From Rickettsiales bacterium (lineage in GTDB: Bacteria > Pseudomonadota > Alphaproteobacteria > Rickettsiales > UBA1997), in NCBI GenBank assembly GCA_023262945.1, contig JALQXY010000043.1, positions 1 to 18,422 of the forward strand: 18,422 bases of DNA, in the 5' to 3' direction. A program made the translations under genes and the position numbers. Shown here piece after piece: positions 6,843 through 13,984 of this stretch. Each line of letters begins with the position of its first letter. The first letter of the stretch is position 1. The notes under the pieces were generated by a model, which ran no database searches, was not told where the DNA came from, and saw nothing but the letters and a program-made list of their open reading frames with translations.

Positions 6843-8231
6843 TTAATTGAGATTTCTAATAATTTCTTCAACAACTTTTTTAGCATCGCCAAAAATCATC
6901 ATAGTATTGTCATTGAAGAATAATTCGTTCTCAACGCCTGCATATCCAGAAGCCATTGATCTTTTGACAAAGAATACAGTTTTAGCATTAGCAACATCCA
7001 AGATAGGCATGCCGTAAATTGGGCTAGTTTTGTCAGTTTTGGCAGCAGGATTTGTAACGTCATTAGCGCCAATAACAAAAGCAACATCTGTAGTATTAAA
7101 ATCACTATTTATTTCTTCAAGTTCAAAAACTTTTTCATAGTCAATATTGGCTTCAGCTAGTAAAACATTCATATGTCCAGGCATGCGACCTGCTACTGGA
7201 TGAATGGCAAATTTGACGTTAATTCCAGCCTCTTCAAGAATTGAAGTCATTTCGGCTAAAACGTGCTGAGCTCCAGCGACTGCCATACCATAGCCAGGAA
7301 CTATAATTACTGATGATGATGATTTGATTACAAATGCCGCATCTTCAGCTGAGCCTTTTTTGACTGGTTTTTGTATATCGTTTTTATCATCGCTAATTTG
7401 TACTTGATCGTTAAAGCCAGAAAATATAACGCTAATAATAGAGCGATTCATGGCTTTGCACATTATATAACTTAAGATAGCGCCAGATGCTCCAACCAAA
7501 GCGCCGGTAATTATTAGTAAGCTATTATTAAGAGTGAAGCCGATACCGCTAGCTGCCCAGCCAGAATAAGAATTTAACATTGACACAACAACTGGCATAT
7601 CAGCGCCGCCAACAGGAGCAATAAGAATAAATCCAACAAAGAACGAAACAATAGCTAGAGCAATAAATAATGTTTTTGAGCCAGAAAGTACAAATAAAAA
7701 AGTTACTGCGATTAGAATTATAGCGATAATTTTTGCAGCGGTTTTAGGATTTTTAAATATTGAAAAAGTTGATCTCATATTGCCGTTTAGTTTAAGAAAC
7801 GCAACTATTGATCCACTAAATGTTATAGCGCCAATAACAACTCCAATACCCATTTCAATAAGGCTAGAAGTTTTTATCTTATTGCCATTTAAAATATCAA
7901 AAGTGCCCGGACTCCATAATGCGCCAGCAGCAATAAAGACGGCAGCTAGTCCAACCAATGAATGAAATCCTGCGACTAATTGAGGCATAGCCGTCATCTT
8001 GACGTTTTTGGCAATTATATATCCTAGAGCGCCACCAATAGCGATAGCTACTATTATTATGTAATAATTTGATATTTGTGGTAATAATAAAGTGGTAATA
8101 ATTGCTAAAGACATGCCGATCATGCCGCAATAATTACCCATGCGAGAAGTTTTTGGCGATGATAATCCGTAAAGTGAAATAATAAAAAATACGGCGCAAA
8201 TTAAATAAGAAAAAGCAATGAAAGACGGCAT
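6843..8231 (-). CDS. pntB: NAD(P) transhydrogenase, beta subunit
   Basis: Proton-translocating transhydrogenase subunit that couples proton entry to hydride transfer from NADH to NADP+, supplying NADPH. The 462 residues match PntB. The first two-thirds is membrane-embedded with about nine hydrophobic helices, including FHSLVGLAA with the proton-path His at 90 and the conserved loop GGADMPVVVSMLNSYSGWAA (208-227). The C-terminal NADP(H)-binding domain III begins near 300 with GYGMAVAGAQHVL (313-325), then GRMPGHMNVLLAEA (348-361) and VIGANDVTNPAA (386-397). PntA, normally encoded directly upstream, is not adjacent: the upstream side is 700 bases of repeats. The subunit must find a partner encoded elsewhere. 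Confidence 0.97.
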   Translation of the reverse strand: MPSFIAFSYLICAVFFIISLYGLSSPKTSRMGNYCGMIGMSLAIITTLLLPQISNYYIIIVAIAIGGALGYIIAKNVKMTAMPQLVAGFHSLVGLAAVFIAAGALWSPGTFDILNGNKIKTSSLIEMGIGVVIGAITFSGSIVAFLKLNGNMRSTFSIFKNPKTAAKIIAIILIAVTFLFVLSGSKTLFIALAIVSFFVGFILIAPVGGADMPVVVSMLNSYSGWAASGIGFTLNNSLLIITGALVGASGAILSYIMCKAMNRSIISVIFSGFNDQVQISDDKNDIQKPVKKGSAEDAAFVIKSSSSVIIVPGYGMAVAGAQHVLAEMTSILEEAGINVKFAIHPVAGRMPGHMNVLLAEANIDYEKVFELEEINSDFNTTDVAFVIGANDVTNPAAKTDKTSPIYGMPILDVANAKTVFFVKRSMASGYAGVENELFFNDNTMMIFGDAKKVVEEIIRNLN

Positions 8232-8388
8232 TTTAAAGAATAATTAAATATAAATTTAGAAAATTTAACCCAAATATGTTAATATAAAATTGATTTGGAT
8301 TGTTAGATAATTGTATAATAGTCTAATAAAAAAAATCTAGTACGCTTTTTGATGTACGAATTTTTTTATCAAGCTAGATACGCTATAT

Positions 8389-8436
8389 AAATAGCATGAT
8401 TCAATTTAAAAAAAATAGCATGATTCAATTTAAAAA
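8389..8436. repeat. 24-base tandem duplication, two perfect copies
   Basis: Positions 8389-8412 and 8413-8436 are identical; each contains AAATAGCATGATTCAATTT and ends in an A-run. With perfect identity and no spacer it looks like a recent slippage or duplication event. Confidence 0.85.
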
Positions 8437-8613
8437 CCACTGCAAATCAACAAATTTTGGTAATTTTATTTACAATTAATTTATTTTATTTGTAGTAAGT
8501 TGTAGATTACTCAAAATTACTTATGTAATTTTTGCGTCATTTTTGTCGTTATTTTGATTTTTTAAATTCACATATAGCTGGATACGCTAAAAATAAAAAA
8601 TTAACGATTTAAT

Positions 8614-8644
8614 AATTAAAATAGTCGTTAAGACTATTTTAATT
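8614..8644. terminator. 13-bp stem-loop, possible bidirectional terminator
   Basis: AATTAAAATAGTC (8614-8626) pairs perfectly with GACTATTTTAATT (8632-8644) around a 5-base loop. Both sides are A/T-rich, so it could terminate transcription leaving kdsD on the minus strand (its stop is about 300 bases away) or from the plus side. The stem is long but GC-poor; it may instead be one of the local palindromic repeats. Confidence 0.35.
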
Positions 8645-8697
8645 GATCAGTGCCAATTTGAAGGATTAATTGATTAATAATCAATTAATCTGATCAA
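8643..8697. repeat. Nested perfect palindrome
   Basis: 8664-8690 is a perfect 27-base palindrome (13-base arms GATTAATTGATTA / TAATCAATTAATC around one base). It is enclosed by TTGATCAG (8643-8650) and CTGATCAA (8690-8697), also perfectly complementary. It abuts the 13-bp stem-loop at 8614-8644, so three palindromes are packed in 84 bases. Confidence 0.75.
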
Positions 8698-8751
8698 ATC
8701 TCCCTCAAAAATTCCTCAAAATTTATTGATTTGTAGTGGTTTTATTTTCTA

Positions 8752-8898
8752 ATGATGGATTTGGGTTTAACTATTATTAATGAGTTAAAACGCTTAATGC
8801 AAGCTAAAGATTGAGTGATTAAAGTAGAATCTTTGTTATACAAAAGTCTTATTTTTATTGATAAATTTTTGGGTTTAAAGTCAGAAAATTCTAACTAA
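8752..8898 (+). pseudogene. Possible small broken reading frame
   Basis: From the ATG at 8752 a frame encodes 20 residues (MMDLGLTIINELKRLMQAKD), meets TGA at 8812, then continues in the same frame for 27 codons starting with GTG to a TAA at 8896. The residue composition of both halves is protein-like, with amphipathic helix patterns, which suggests one decayed short gene. I do not recognise the product. TGA recoding is unlikely because TGA is used as a normal stop by atpB and pheT here. It may be chance in low-GC DNA. Confidence 0.2.
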
Positions 8899-8938
8899 AG
8901 ATGACAAAATGTTATGCTATTTTAACTTGAAAATGGTA

Positions 8939-9898
8939 TTAATTTATACCACTTTTTAAGCAATCATGAATATGAATAACGCCGCTAATTTTACCATTAT
9001 CAATTACAAATAAACTTGTGATAGATTTTTGATTCATTATTGCTAAGGCTTCAATTGCCAAAGAGTTACTGTTAACGGTAATTGGGTTTTTTGTCATAAT
9101 TTCCGTAGCATTTTTATCAAGTATATTATTTTCGATATGACGCCTTATATCGCCATCGGTTATAATACCTATAAGGTCTTGTTTTTCATTTATAATCCCA
9201 ATACATCCTAAACATTTTTTAGTCATCTCGATCAAGGCGTCGGATAATTTAGCTTTGTCATTGACTAAAGGCAAATCATCATTAATACGCATAATATTTT
9301 TTACTTTAAGAAAATTTGATCCCAATTTGCCGCCAGGATGAAATAGGCCAAATTTTTCTTTGTCAAAGCTGCGAGCATCAATTAAGCTGCATGCAATGGC
9401 ATCACCTAAAGCAAGCATCATGGTGGTGGAAGTTGTTGGTGCGTTAATTGAGTTTGCTTCAGCTATTTGTGGCAATACTAAAGCTATAGTGCTGGCAAAA
9501 GTTAATTCAGATTCTTTTCGACGAATAATACCAATAATAGGAATAGAAAATCGTTTGCAGTAATATATGATATCTTTTAGCTCCTTTGTTTCTCCAGAGT
9601 TTGATAATAAAATTACTACATCATTTTCTGTTATCATTCCTAAATCGCCATGACTTGCTTCTGCTGGATGGATAAAAAATGATGGAGTTCCAGTTGATGC
9701 TAAAGTTGCTGCAATTTTATTAGCAATATGTCCAGATTTTCCCATGCCGCTAATAATAACTCGACCTTTACAATTTAGAATAAGATCTATTGCTTCAATA
9801 TATTTGTTATCAAAAAAACTCAACAAAGCTTCTAGTCCTTTGATTTCAGTTTGTATTGCTGAGGTTGCTGATTTTATATAAGATTTTTTTTCTTGCAT
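8939..9898 (-). CDS. kdsD: D-arabinose 5-phosphate isomerase (KdsD/KpsF family)
   Basis: Interconverts D-ribulose 5-phosphate and D-arabinose 5-phosphate, the first step to Kdo for lipopolysaccharide. At 319 residues with an N-terminal SIS sugar-isomerase domain (about 40-175) and two CBS domains (about 203-260 and 267-318), it has full-length KdsD architecture. The SIS motif GMGKSGHIANKIAATLAST starts at 51, followed by HPAEASHGDLGMI and LSNSGETKEL. Residues aligning with the E. coli catalytic set (K59, E111, E152, H193) are all present: K54, E106, E147 and H187. It begins with an ATG at 9898 and stands alone on the minus strand between repeat-rich intergenic regions. Its presence implies the organism makes Kdo-containing LPS, unless the enzyme has been repurposed. 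Confidence 0.93.
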   Translation of the reverse strand: MQEKKSYIKSATSAIQTEIKGLEALLSFFDNKYIEAIDLILNCKGRVIISGMGKSGHIANKIAATLASTGTPSFFIHPAEASHGDLGMITENDVVILLSNSGETKELKDIIYYCKRFSIPIIGIIRRKESELTFASTIALVLPQIAEANSINAPTTSTTMMLALGDAIACSLIDARSFDKEKFGLFHPGGKLGSNFLKVKNIMRINDDLPLVNDKAKLSDALIEMTKKCLGCIGIINEKQDLIGIITDGDIRRHIENNILDKNATEIMTKNPITVNSNSLAIEALAIMNQKSITSLFVIDNGKISGVIHIHDCLKSGIN

Positions 9899-10103
9899 AA
9901 TTTCTTAATGATTAAAATTGTTAGGATGTTTAATTTTAAAAATCTTATTGTTATTTTTTGAAAAAGTTTTTACCAGTAACAGGATTATTTAAATTATTTT
10001 TACTTTAAAAGTTTTTTTTCGTAGCTAAAGTATGAATTGATTTATTATTCAATTTACAAAACAATGTCTTACGAAACAATGTTTTTTAGGTTAAAATGGT
10101 ACT

Positions 10104-10238
10104 ATACCAATTATCATAATTAATTATCCATTTATGCTTTATCTTTTTGGTTAAAAATTGCAAAAAGCCTTAAGCCATATAGGTATAGGACTTGCATTTT
10201 TTACAATTTTTATCTCAAAATTAGATGGGAATTGGTAT
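10104..10238. mobile_element. MITE-like palindromic element with terminal inverted repeats (copy 1)
   Basis: The ends are ATACCAATT (10104-10112) and AATTGGTAT (10230-10238), perfectly complementary, with further matching CAT/ATG just inside. Internal arms AAAAATTGCAAAAA (10153-10166) and TTTTTACAATTTTT (10198-10211) pair at 13 of 14 positions, so the 135-base element can fold on itself. Its central 55 bases (10137-10191) recur in the same orientation at 18368-18422 with three differences, and its right end recurs at 12447-12462 with one. It has no coding capacity. Short size, inverted ends and repetition fit a miniature inverted-repeat element or a palindromic repeat of the Rickettsiales type. 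No target-site duplication could be defined. Confidence 0.6.
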
Positions 10239-10247
10239 TAGAAGCTG

Positions 10248-10302
10248 TTGTTAAAGATTTTGAATTTTAGATAATCGATGTCTATTCAAAATCAATAAAC
10301 AA
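10248..10302. repeat. Palindromic repeat upstream of pyrE
   Basis: GATTTTGAAT (10256-10265) pairs perfectly with ATTCAAAATC (10284-10293), and TTGTT/AACAA close the structure at 10248-10252 and 10298-10302. Its left 25 bases recur, with two differences, at 10951-10975 just after pyrE, where they again form the left arm of a palindrome. It could fold in the pyrE leader. Confidence 0.55.
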
Positions 10303-10331
10303 ATTATGATAAAAATAAAAATAAAACAATT

Positions 10332-10943
10332 ATGAGCTTAAAAGAGCAAGAAATTTTAAAATATTTTATTGATTCTAAGGCTATTCTAAAGGGTCATTTT
10401 ATTTTATCCTCAGGTCTTCACTCTGATACTTATATGCAATGCGCTAGAGTTTTAATGAATAGCGTAAAAGCCGAAGAACTTTATATAGAATTAGCTAATA
10501 AAATTATTGCAAAACTACAAAAGAACATGCCTGACATAGTTGTTTCGCCAGCTATGGGCGGCGTTATTATTGGTCATGAAATTGCTCGTCAATTAAAAAT
10601 CCCCTCTATCTTCTGTGAAAGAGTTGATGGTGTTTTTGAGTTAAGAAGAGGTTTTGAATTAAATAAAGGGCAGAAAGTTTTGGTAGTAGAAGATGTTATA
10701 ACAACAGGAAAATCATCTTTGGAAACTTTTTCTCTTATTAAAAGATTTGGTAGTGAAATAATTGCTGAAGCATGTCTTGTTGATCGTAGCAACGATAAAG
10801 ATATTGCAAAAAAACTTGGAGTTCCTTTGATTTCTTTGTTGGAAATAGAAGTCAAAACTTTCGATTCTCATAATGTTCCTCAAGATTTGCAAAATATAAA
10901 TGCTGTAAAACCAGGTAGCAGATTTCTAAATGTTAGAACTTAA
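10332..10943 (+). CDS. pyrE: Orotate phosphoribosyltransferase
   Basis: Joins orotate to PRPP, giving orotidine 5'-phosphate, the penultimate step of UMP synthesis. At 203 residues it has type I phosphoribosyltransferase form: the PRPP-binding motif VVEDVITTGKSS (118-129) and an N-terminal ILSSGLHSDTYMQC segment (24-37). The middle section CERVDGVFELRRGFELNKGQ (95-114) belongs to the PyrE subfamily seen in Thermus and many alphaproteobacteria rather than the E. coli type with its Lys/His-rich catalytic loop. The ATG at 10332 gives the expected N-terminus; no Shine-Dalgarno is present. It is flanked on both sides by related palindromic repeats and has no pyrimidine gene beside it. Confidence 0.95.
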   Translation: MSLKEQEILKYFIDSKAILKGHFILSSGLHSDTYMQCARVLMNSVKAEELYIELANKIIAKLQKNMPDIVVSPAMGGVIIGHEIARQLKIPSIFCERVDGVFELRRGFELNKGQKVLVVEDVITTGKSSLETFSLIKRFGSEIIAEACLVDRSNDKDIAKKLGVPLISLLEIEVKTFDSHNVPQDLQNINAVKPGSRFLNVRT

Positions 10944-10950
10944 ATATTTA

Positions 10951-11017
10951 TTGTTAAAAGTTTTGAATTTTAGATTTTTTCTTAAATATTAAGATATATT
11001 TGAAAAAATTTTAACAA
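10951..11017. terminator. Long nested palindrome, probable bidirectional terminator after pyrE
   Basis: TTGTTAAAA (10951-10959) and TTTTAACAA (11009-11017) are perfect outer arms. ATTTTTTC/GAAAAAAT (10974-10981, 11002-11009) and a short TCTTAA/TTAAGA pair nest inside. It starts eight bases after the pyrE stop and lies between converging genes, so it may end both transcripts. Its left arm is a copy of the sequence at 10248-10272. Confidence 0.5.
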
Positions 11018-11056
11018 AAAGTAAGTCAAAAATAAAGTAAAAGATAGTTTAAAAAC

Positions 11057-11530
11057 CTATCTGCCGCGGCCATGCTGACGACCCTTTGCTTTTTCCTGAG
11101 CTTCTATCATACTAACCCAAAAACCTTTATCATTTCTTTTATTGATAATTTGCGCTGATTGAATAAGGTAAGTTAACTTTTGTCCTAAAATCATTGAAGT
11201 AAAAAAGCCAATTGGTTTTACTATGTCAACAATCTTCATGTCATTTTCTATATCTTTATGCTGCTGCTCTTCTTTTAATATTTTGTAACCCTTATTTTCT
11301 AAATATTCTTCTTTTTTTCTGTATAGCTCTTCTTCCTCTTTAACAAATTTCTTAAGATTTTTAGGAATTGCTTTTTGACTGATTTTCTTTATTTTAATAT
11401 ATTTTTTTCTTGCTTGATATAATAGAAAAGAAAATATAGCTCGTGCTAAAAATATCAATAACAATACTGCGCAAAATATCAGCAATAATTTTGGAAATGC
11501 TATTTTTAAATTTTCAATTAATAATGTCAT
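11057..11530 (-). CDS. Unrecognised membrane-anchored protein
   Basis: 157 residues, ATG start at 11530. One strongly hydrophobic helix (about 13-38, KLLLIFCAVLLLIFLARAIF) lies near the N-terminus, followed directly by a very basic stretch (ARKKYIKIKKISQKAIPKNLKK). By the positive-inside rule the C-terminal two-thirds would be cytoplasmic. Residues about 63-95 are Glu/Lys-rich and probably helical; a more hydrophobic segment follows (VDIVKPIGFFTSMILGQKLTYLI, about 101-123, split here only for description of its extent), and the protein ends in a Gly/Arg tail GRQHGRGR. Low-complexity charge aside, codon use looks like that of its neighbours and the frame is intact, so I consider it a real gene. 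I do not recognise a family. It is downstream of the IalB-like gene on the same strand, 174 bases away. Confidence 0.65.
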   Translation of the reverse strand: MTLLIENLKIAFPKLLLIFCAVLLLIFLARAIFSFLLYQARKKYIKIKKISQKAIPKNLKKFVKEEEELYRKKEEYLENKGYKILKEEQQHKDIENDMKIVDIVKPIGFFTSMILGQKLTYLIQSAQIINKRNDKGFWVSMIEAQEKAKGRQHGRGR

Positions 11531-11591
11531 ATTTTTATGGTATTATATCATTTCTTATTTTTAACACAAATTAGTCAATAAAAAAGTAACT

Positions 11592-11613
11592 TATGTCATT
11601 ATTTCGTGACATA
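11592..11613. other. Short hairpin between two minus-strand genes
   Basis: TATGTCA (11592-11598) pairs with TGACATA (11607-11613) around an 8-base loop. No clear U-tract follows on the minus strand, so a terminator is uncertain. It could be an operator for the downstream membrane-protein gene. Confidence 0.3.
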
Positions 11614-11704
11614 TCTAGTCTTATATTTTTAAAATTTTGCAAAAAATTACTAGAAACTTCCTCAAAAAATAAAATAAAATAATTAACTAACAATGGCTAT
11701 CAAT

Positions 11705-12268
11705 TTAAAGATAAGATTTTGTGGTATCTTTTATATCATTGCAAATGCGACGCATTTTATTGTAAGCTTGATTGAATCCAATTAGTGAATATCGATCAAT
11801 CACCAATTCTTTATTATTACTAATGCTGGTAATAAACATTTGATCGTTTTCTTTCATTGCTTTTATAATATCTATATCTTCATTACTGTTATTAGCCCAG
11901 GCTAGATTTTTATAAGAGAAAAGATAAAATTTCTGCGAACCAAAAGAGATTTCAGTATTGCTATTTTCTTTTAAATAAAAGCCAGGGGAGGTGCTGATTT
12001 CGTTATTTTGTTTGGCGTCATGGGTGATAATAAAATAAGCATTATCACGAAAATGAATTGTTTTCTGTGAAGATATAGGAATAGATAATAAGTAACAAAT
12101 TTCTTGATCACCTCTATCTGTTTTAAATATTAACCAATCATGAAAGTTTCCTTGTAATTCTGAATTTTCTTGTTGCGTAGTTGATTTTTTATCAATTTGA
12201 GCATAACAATTCAAGCTCAAAAAAGCAACGATGATAAAGTTAAAGATAAAAATAATTTTATTATACAT
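11705..12268 (-). CDS. IalB-family (invasion-associated locus B) exported protein
   Basis: 187 residues with an N-terminal signal peptide: MYNKII, a hydrophobic core to about residue 19, and a likely signal peptidase I site after CYA (21-23). The Cys at 21 does not sit in a good lipobox, so a lipoprotein is less likely. The mature part shows the IalB pattern: DWLIFKT (44-50), EICYLLSIP (56-64), GFYLKENSNTEISFG (96-110) and the C-terminal SLIGFNQAYNKMRRIC (161-176). The two mature cysteines (58 and 176) could form a disulphide. IalB was named from Bartonella, where it affects erythrocyte invasion, but homologues are widespread in alphaproteobacteria and the function here is unknown. It would act in the periplasm or at the cell surface. 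Confidence 0.7.
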   Translation of the reverse strand: MYNKIIFIFNFIIVAFLSLNCYAQIDKKSTTQQENSELQGNFHDWLIFKTDRGDQEICYLLSIPISSQKTIHFRDNAYFIITHDAKQNNEISTSPGFYLKENSNTEISFGSQKFYLFSYKNLAWANNSNEDIDIIKAMKENDQMFITSISNNKELVIDRYSLIGFNQAYNKMRRICNDIKDTTKSYL

Positions 12269-12837
12269 CTATTTGCATTTAAAAATTTGTAGTTAGGTTC
12301 TTAAAAAATTCTGACAAATCAACAAATTTTATTAATTTTTATTCAAAACCAAGAAAAAATGAATGGTTTTTATTAAAAAATAAAGCAATTTTAGTGTTCA
12401 AACCAAATCCATCAATAAAAAATTAATTTATGCCATCATCTCATTTAGATGGGAATTGATATTATATTCTAGTTACGATAAAAAAGATTTGTTAATCAAA
12501 AAGTGTGCTAGAATTTTTTATTATAACTATCTACACCATGATTTAATGACCTAAATCAACTTTCTATTAACAAATTTGGGTTCAAAGTTTTTTTTAAAGA
12601 TTTATTTATACAAATTTATACTTGAATATTTTGTTTTTTTGTTGAAAATTTTATCTTTATTTCTTAGTTAAAGTTTATTTCAAATGCATTGCTAATTTTC
12701 TTAGTTTTGCTAATTAAATTTTTATAAACAACTCAATATAAATATTTGGGGTTAGATTGTAAATTAAGATAATATTATTTTGATATTTTTGTTTTGTAAA
12801 ATTTTTTCATTAACTGCTTTCTTTACCTTTTAGATAA
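12269..12837. other. Non-coding region upstream of the atp operon
   Basis: About 570 AT-rich bases separating the divergent IalB-like gene and atpB. It contains a copy of the CAAATCAACAAATTTT repeat (12311-12340), the string AATTAATTTATGCCAT shared with 6758-6773 (12421-12436), a small hairpin CATCT/AGATG (12437-12451) and a single element end AGATGGGAATTGATAT (12447-12462) matching 10223-10238 at 15 of 16 bases. Positions 12480-12837 show no gene and no clear repeat. The atp promoter must lie there, but I found no convincing -35/-10 pair. Confidence 0.6.
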
Positions 12838-13632
12838 ATGGATTTTTTTATTTTATTTCAATTTTTTAAAACTCAATTTTTTGGCAATTATATAGCTGTA
12901 CAAGGTGGTGGTAACCCTCTTTCACAATTTACTGTAAAAAAATTGATAGATATTAATCTTGGCAATATTGATTTAAGTCTTACCAACTCTTCATTATACA
13001 TGATAATTGCCACATTTGCAATAATATCTTTCATGCTTTTTGCAACTCGTCAAAAATCAGTTATTCCCTCAAGAATGCAAGTTGTTGCTGAGTCAATATA
13101 TAATCTAGTTCTTAATATAATCAAAAGTACCATTGGTGATGATGGAGTTAGGTTTTTTCCTCTTATTTTTAGTTTATTTAGCTTTATTTTGTTGTGCAAT
13201 TTACTAGGAATGACTCCTTATAGCTTTACATCTACTAGTCAGATTGTAGTTACTTTGTCTTTGGCAATTGTATCGTTCGTTTTTATAGTGAGTTTTGCAA
13301 TTTATCATAACGGATTTTTGGGATTCTTTAAAATGTTTATTCCTAGCGGTGTTCCTTTTTGGATGGCGCCGCTAATATTTATAATTGAATTATTTTCTTT
13401 TTTAATTCGCCCATTGACTTTATCAGTGCGTTTATTTGCTAATATGGTGGCGGGTCATGTTTTGTTAAAAGTTGTGGCTGGCTTTATTATTTCTTTGGGT
13501 GTTGCTGGTATTTTACCATTCGCTTTTAGCGTTATCATGACTGGTTTTGAAGTTTTTGTAGCAGTGTTACAGGCTTATATTTTTTCTATATTGGTATGCG
13601 CTTACTTGAGTGAAATAACTAAAGCGCACTGA
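12838..13632 (+). CDS. atpB: ATP synthase Fo subunit a
   Basis: Membrane stator subunit that forms the two proton half-channels against the c-ring. The 264 residues show five to six hydrophobic helices and the family signature IRPLTLSVRLFANMVAGH (190-207), with the essential Arg at 198 (E. coli R210). The conserved part begins around NPLSQFTVKKLIDI (26-39); the first 25 residues (MDFFILFQFFKTQFF...) are an extra hydrophobic N-terminal stretch. No other start codon is available between the ATG at 12838 and the conserved region. It heads the plus-strand Fo cluster atpB-atpE-atpX-atpF. F1 genes (atpHAGDC) are not here, as is usual for alphaproteobacteria. It ends in TGA. Confidence 0.97.
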   Translation: MDFFILFQFFKTQFFGNYIAVQGGGNPLSQFTVKKLIDINLGNIDLSLTNSSLYMIIATFAIISFMLFATRQKSVIPSRMQVVAESIYNLVLNIIKSTIGDDGVRFFPLIFSLFSFILLCNLLGMTPYSFTSTSQIVVTLSLAIVSFVFIVSFAIYHNGFLGFFKMFIPSGVPFWMAPLIFIIELFSFLIRPLTLSVRLFANMVAGHVLLKVVAGFIISLGVAGILPFAFSVIMTGFEVFVAVLQAYIFSILVCAYLSEITKAH

Positions 13633-13633
13633 A

Positions 13634-13658
13634 TTTAGTCTAAGTTTGCAAGACTAAA
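13634..13658 (+). other. Intercistronic hairpin atpB-atpE
   Basis: TTTAGTCT (13634-13641) pairs perfectly with AGACTAAA (13651-13658) around a 9-base loop, starting two bases after the atpB stop. No U-run follows directly, so it is more likely to influence RNA stability or processing than termination. Confidence 0.4.
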
Positions 13659-13720
13659 GCTAGAAATTTTTCTATTCCCGATCAATGGGTTAGCAAACAT
13701 TAACTTAAATTTAAATAAAT

Positions 13721-13972
13721 ATGCAAGAAACAGCGCAATTGGCGGTTAGTAATTTTGAAGCTTTAAAATATATCGGTGTAGGTCTTTGCGCTTTAGCCAT
13801 GGCTGGAGCAGCTTTAGCTATCGGTAATATTTTTGGTTCTTTTTTTAATAGTATCGCTCGCAATCCTTCTGCCGCACCAAAGATTGAAAAATATATTTAT
13901 GTTGCAGCTGGTTTAGCCGAAGCTCTAGGCATCTTTGCTGTATTAGTAGCTTTCTTAGTTTTATTTGGTTAG
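13721..13972 (+). CDS. atpE: ATP synthase Fo subunit c
   Basis: Forms the rotating c-ring. The 83 residues make a two-helix hairpin: helix 1 about 16-42 with a small-residue run (ALAMAGAALAIG), the polar loop ARNPSAAPK (46-54), and helix 2 about 58-82 with the proton-carrying Glu at 67 in GLAEALGIF. No extra polar ligands typical of sodium-type rings are evident, so a proton ring is expected. The N-terminus (MQETAQLAVS) is a little longer than in compact Rickettsia-type c subunits. It is preceded by an 88-base gap with a hairpin and followed by a strong terminator-like stem, so its mRNA segment is bracketed by structures. Confidence 0.96.
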   Translation: MQETAQLAVSNFEALKYIGVGLCALAMAGAALAIGNIFGSFFNSIARNPSAAPKIEKYIYVAAGLAEALGIFAVLVAFLVLFG

Positions 13973-13984
13973 TATTGATTAACT

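Larger units (their letters stand above)
8433..8744. repeat. Inverted pair of dispersed repeats
   Basis: The core at 8433-8459 (containing ACCACTGCAAATCAAC) matches the reverse complement of 8717-8744 with only a few differences, so the two face each other about 260 bases apart. Related single copies lie at 1258-1286 (-) and 12311-12340 (+). The left copy continues to 8594 with sequence shared with 1211-1254. These could be ends of a short non-coding element or members of a dispersed palindromic family. Confidence 0.55.
8232..8938. other. Repeat-rich intergenic region between pntB and kdsD
   Basis: About 700 bases without a convincing intact gene. From left to right: a promoter-like TTGATT-18-TATAAT on the plus strand (8290-8319); a 24-base tandem duplication (8389-8436); a dispersed repeat (8440-8594) whose core has an inverted partner at 8717-8744; a hairpin at 8513-8532 (AAAATTAC/GTAATTTT); a 13-bp stem-loop (8614-8644); a 27-base palindrome with outer arms (8643-8697); and a small interrupted reading frame (8752-8898). 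Separate entries describe the clearer parts. The promoter of pntB must lie at the left end of this stretch, but I could not pick it out. Confidence 0.7.
9899..10331. other. Divergent intergenic region kdsD/pyrE
   Basis: About 430 bases with no gene. 9899-10090 is featureless AT-rich sequence apart from a short repeated ACAATGT near 10063-10081. The rest is occupied by a transposon-like palindromic element (10104-10238) and a second palindrome (10248-10302) just before pyrE. Promoters for both genes must lie here, but no well-formed -35/-10 pair stands out. Confidence 0.6.

Noticed and set aside
8389..8436. Two-copy tandem repeat considered as the start of a CRISPR array
   Set aside because: The copies are directly adjacent with no spacer, only two exist, and no cas gene is present.
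8752..8898. TGA read as tryptophan (altered genetic code)
   Set aside because: atpB and pheT end at TGA at the expected family lengths and tryptophan is encoded by TGG in the conserved genes.
11765..12268. IalB-like protein as a lipoprotein
   Set aside because: The Cys at 21 is preceded by LSLN, a poor lipobox with Asn at -1; a signal peptidase I site after CYA fits better.
12721..12837. Promoter search upstream of atpB
   Set aside because: Several TTG- and TA-rich hexamers occur but none with proper spacing and good match at both boxes; any call would be guesswork in this AT-rich DNA.
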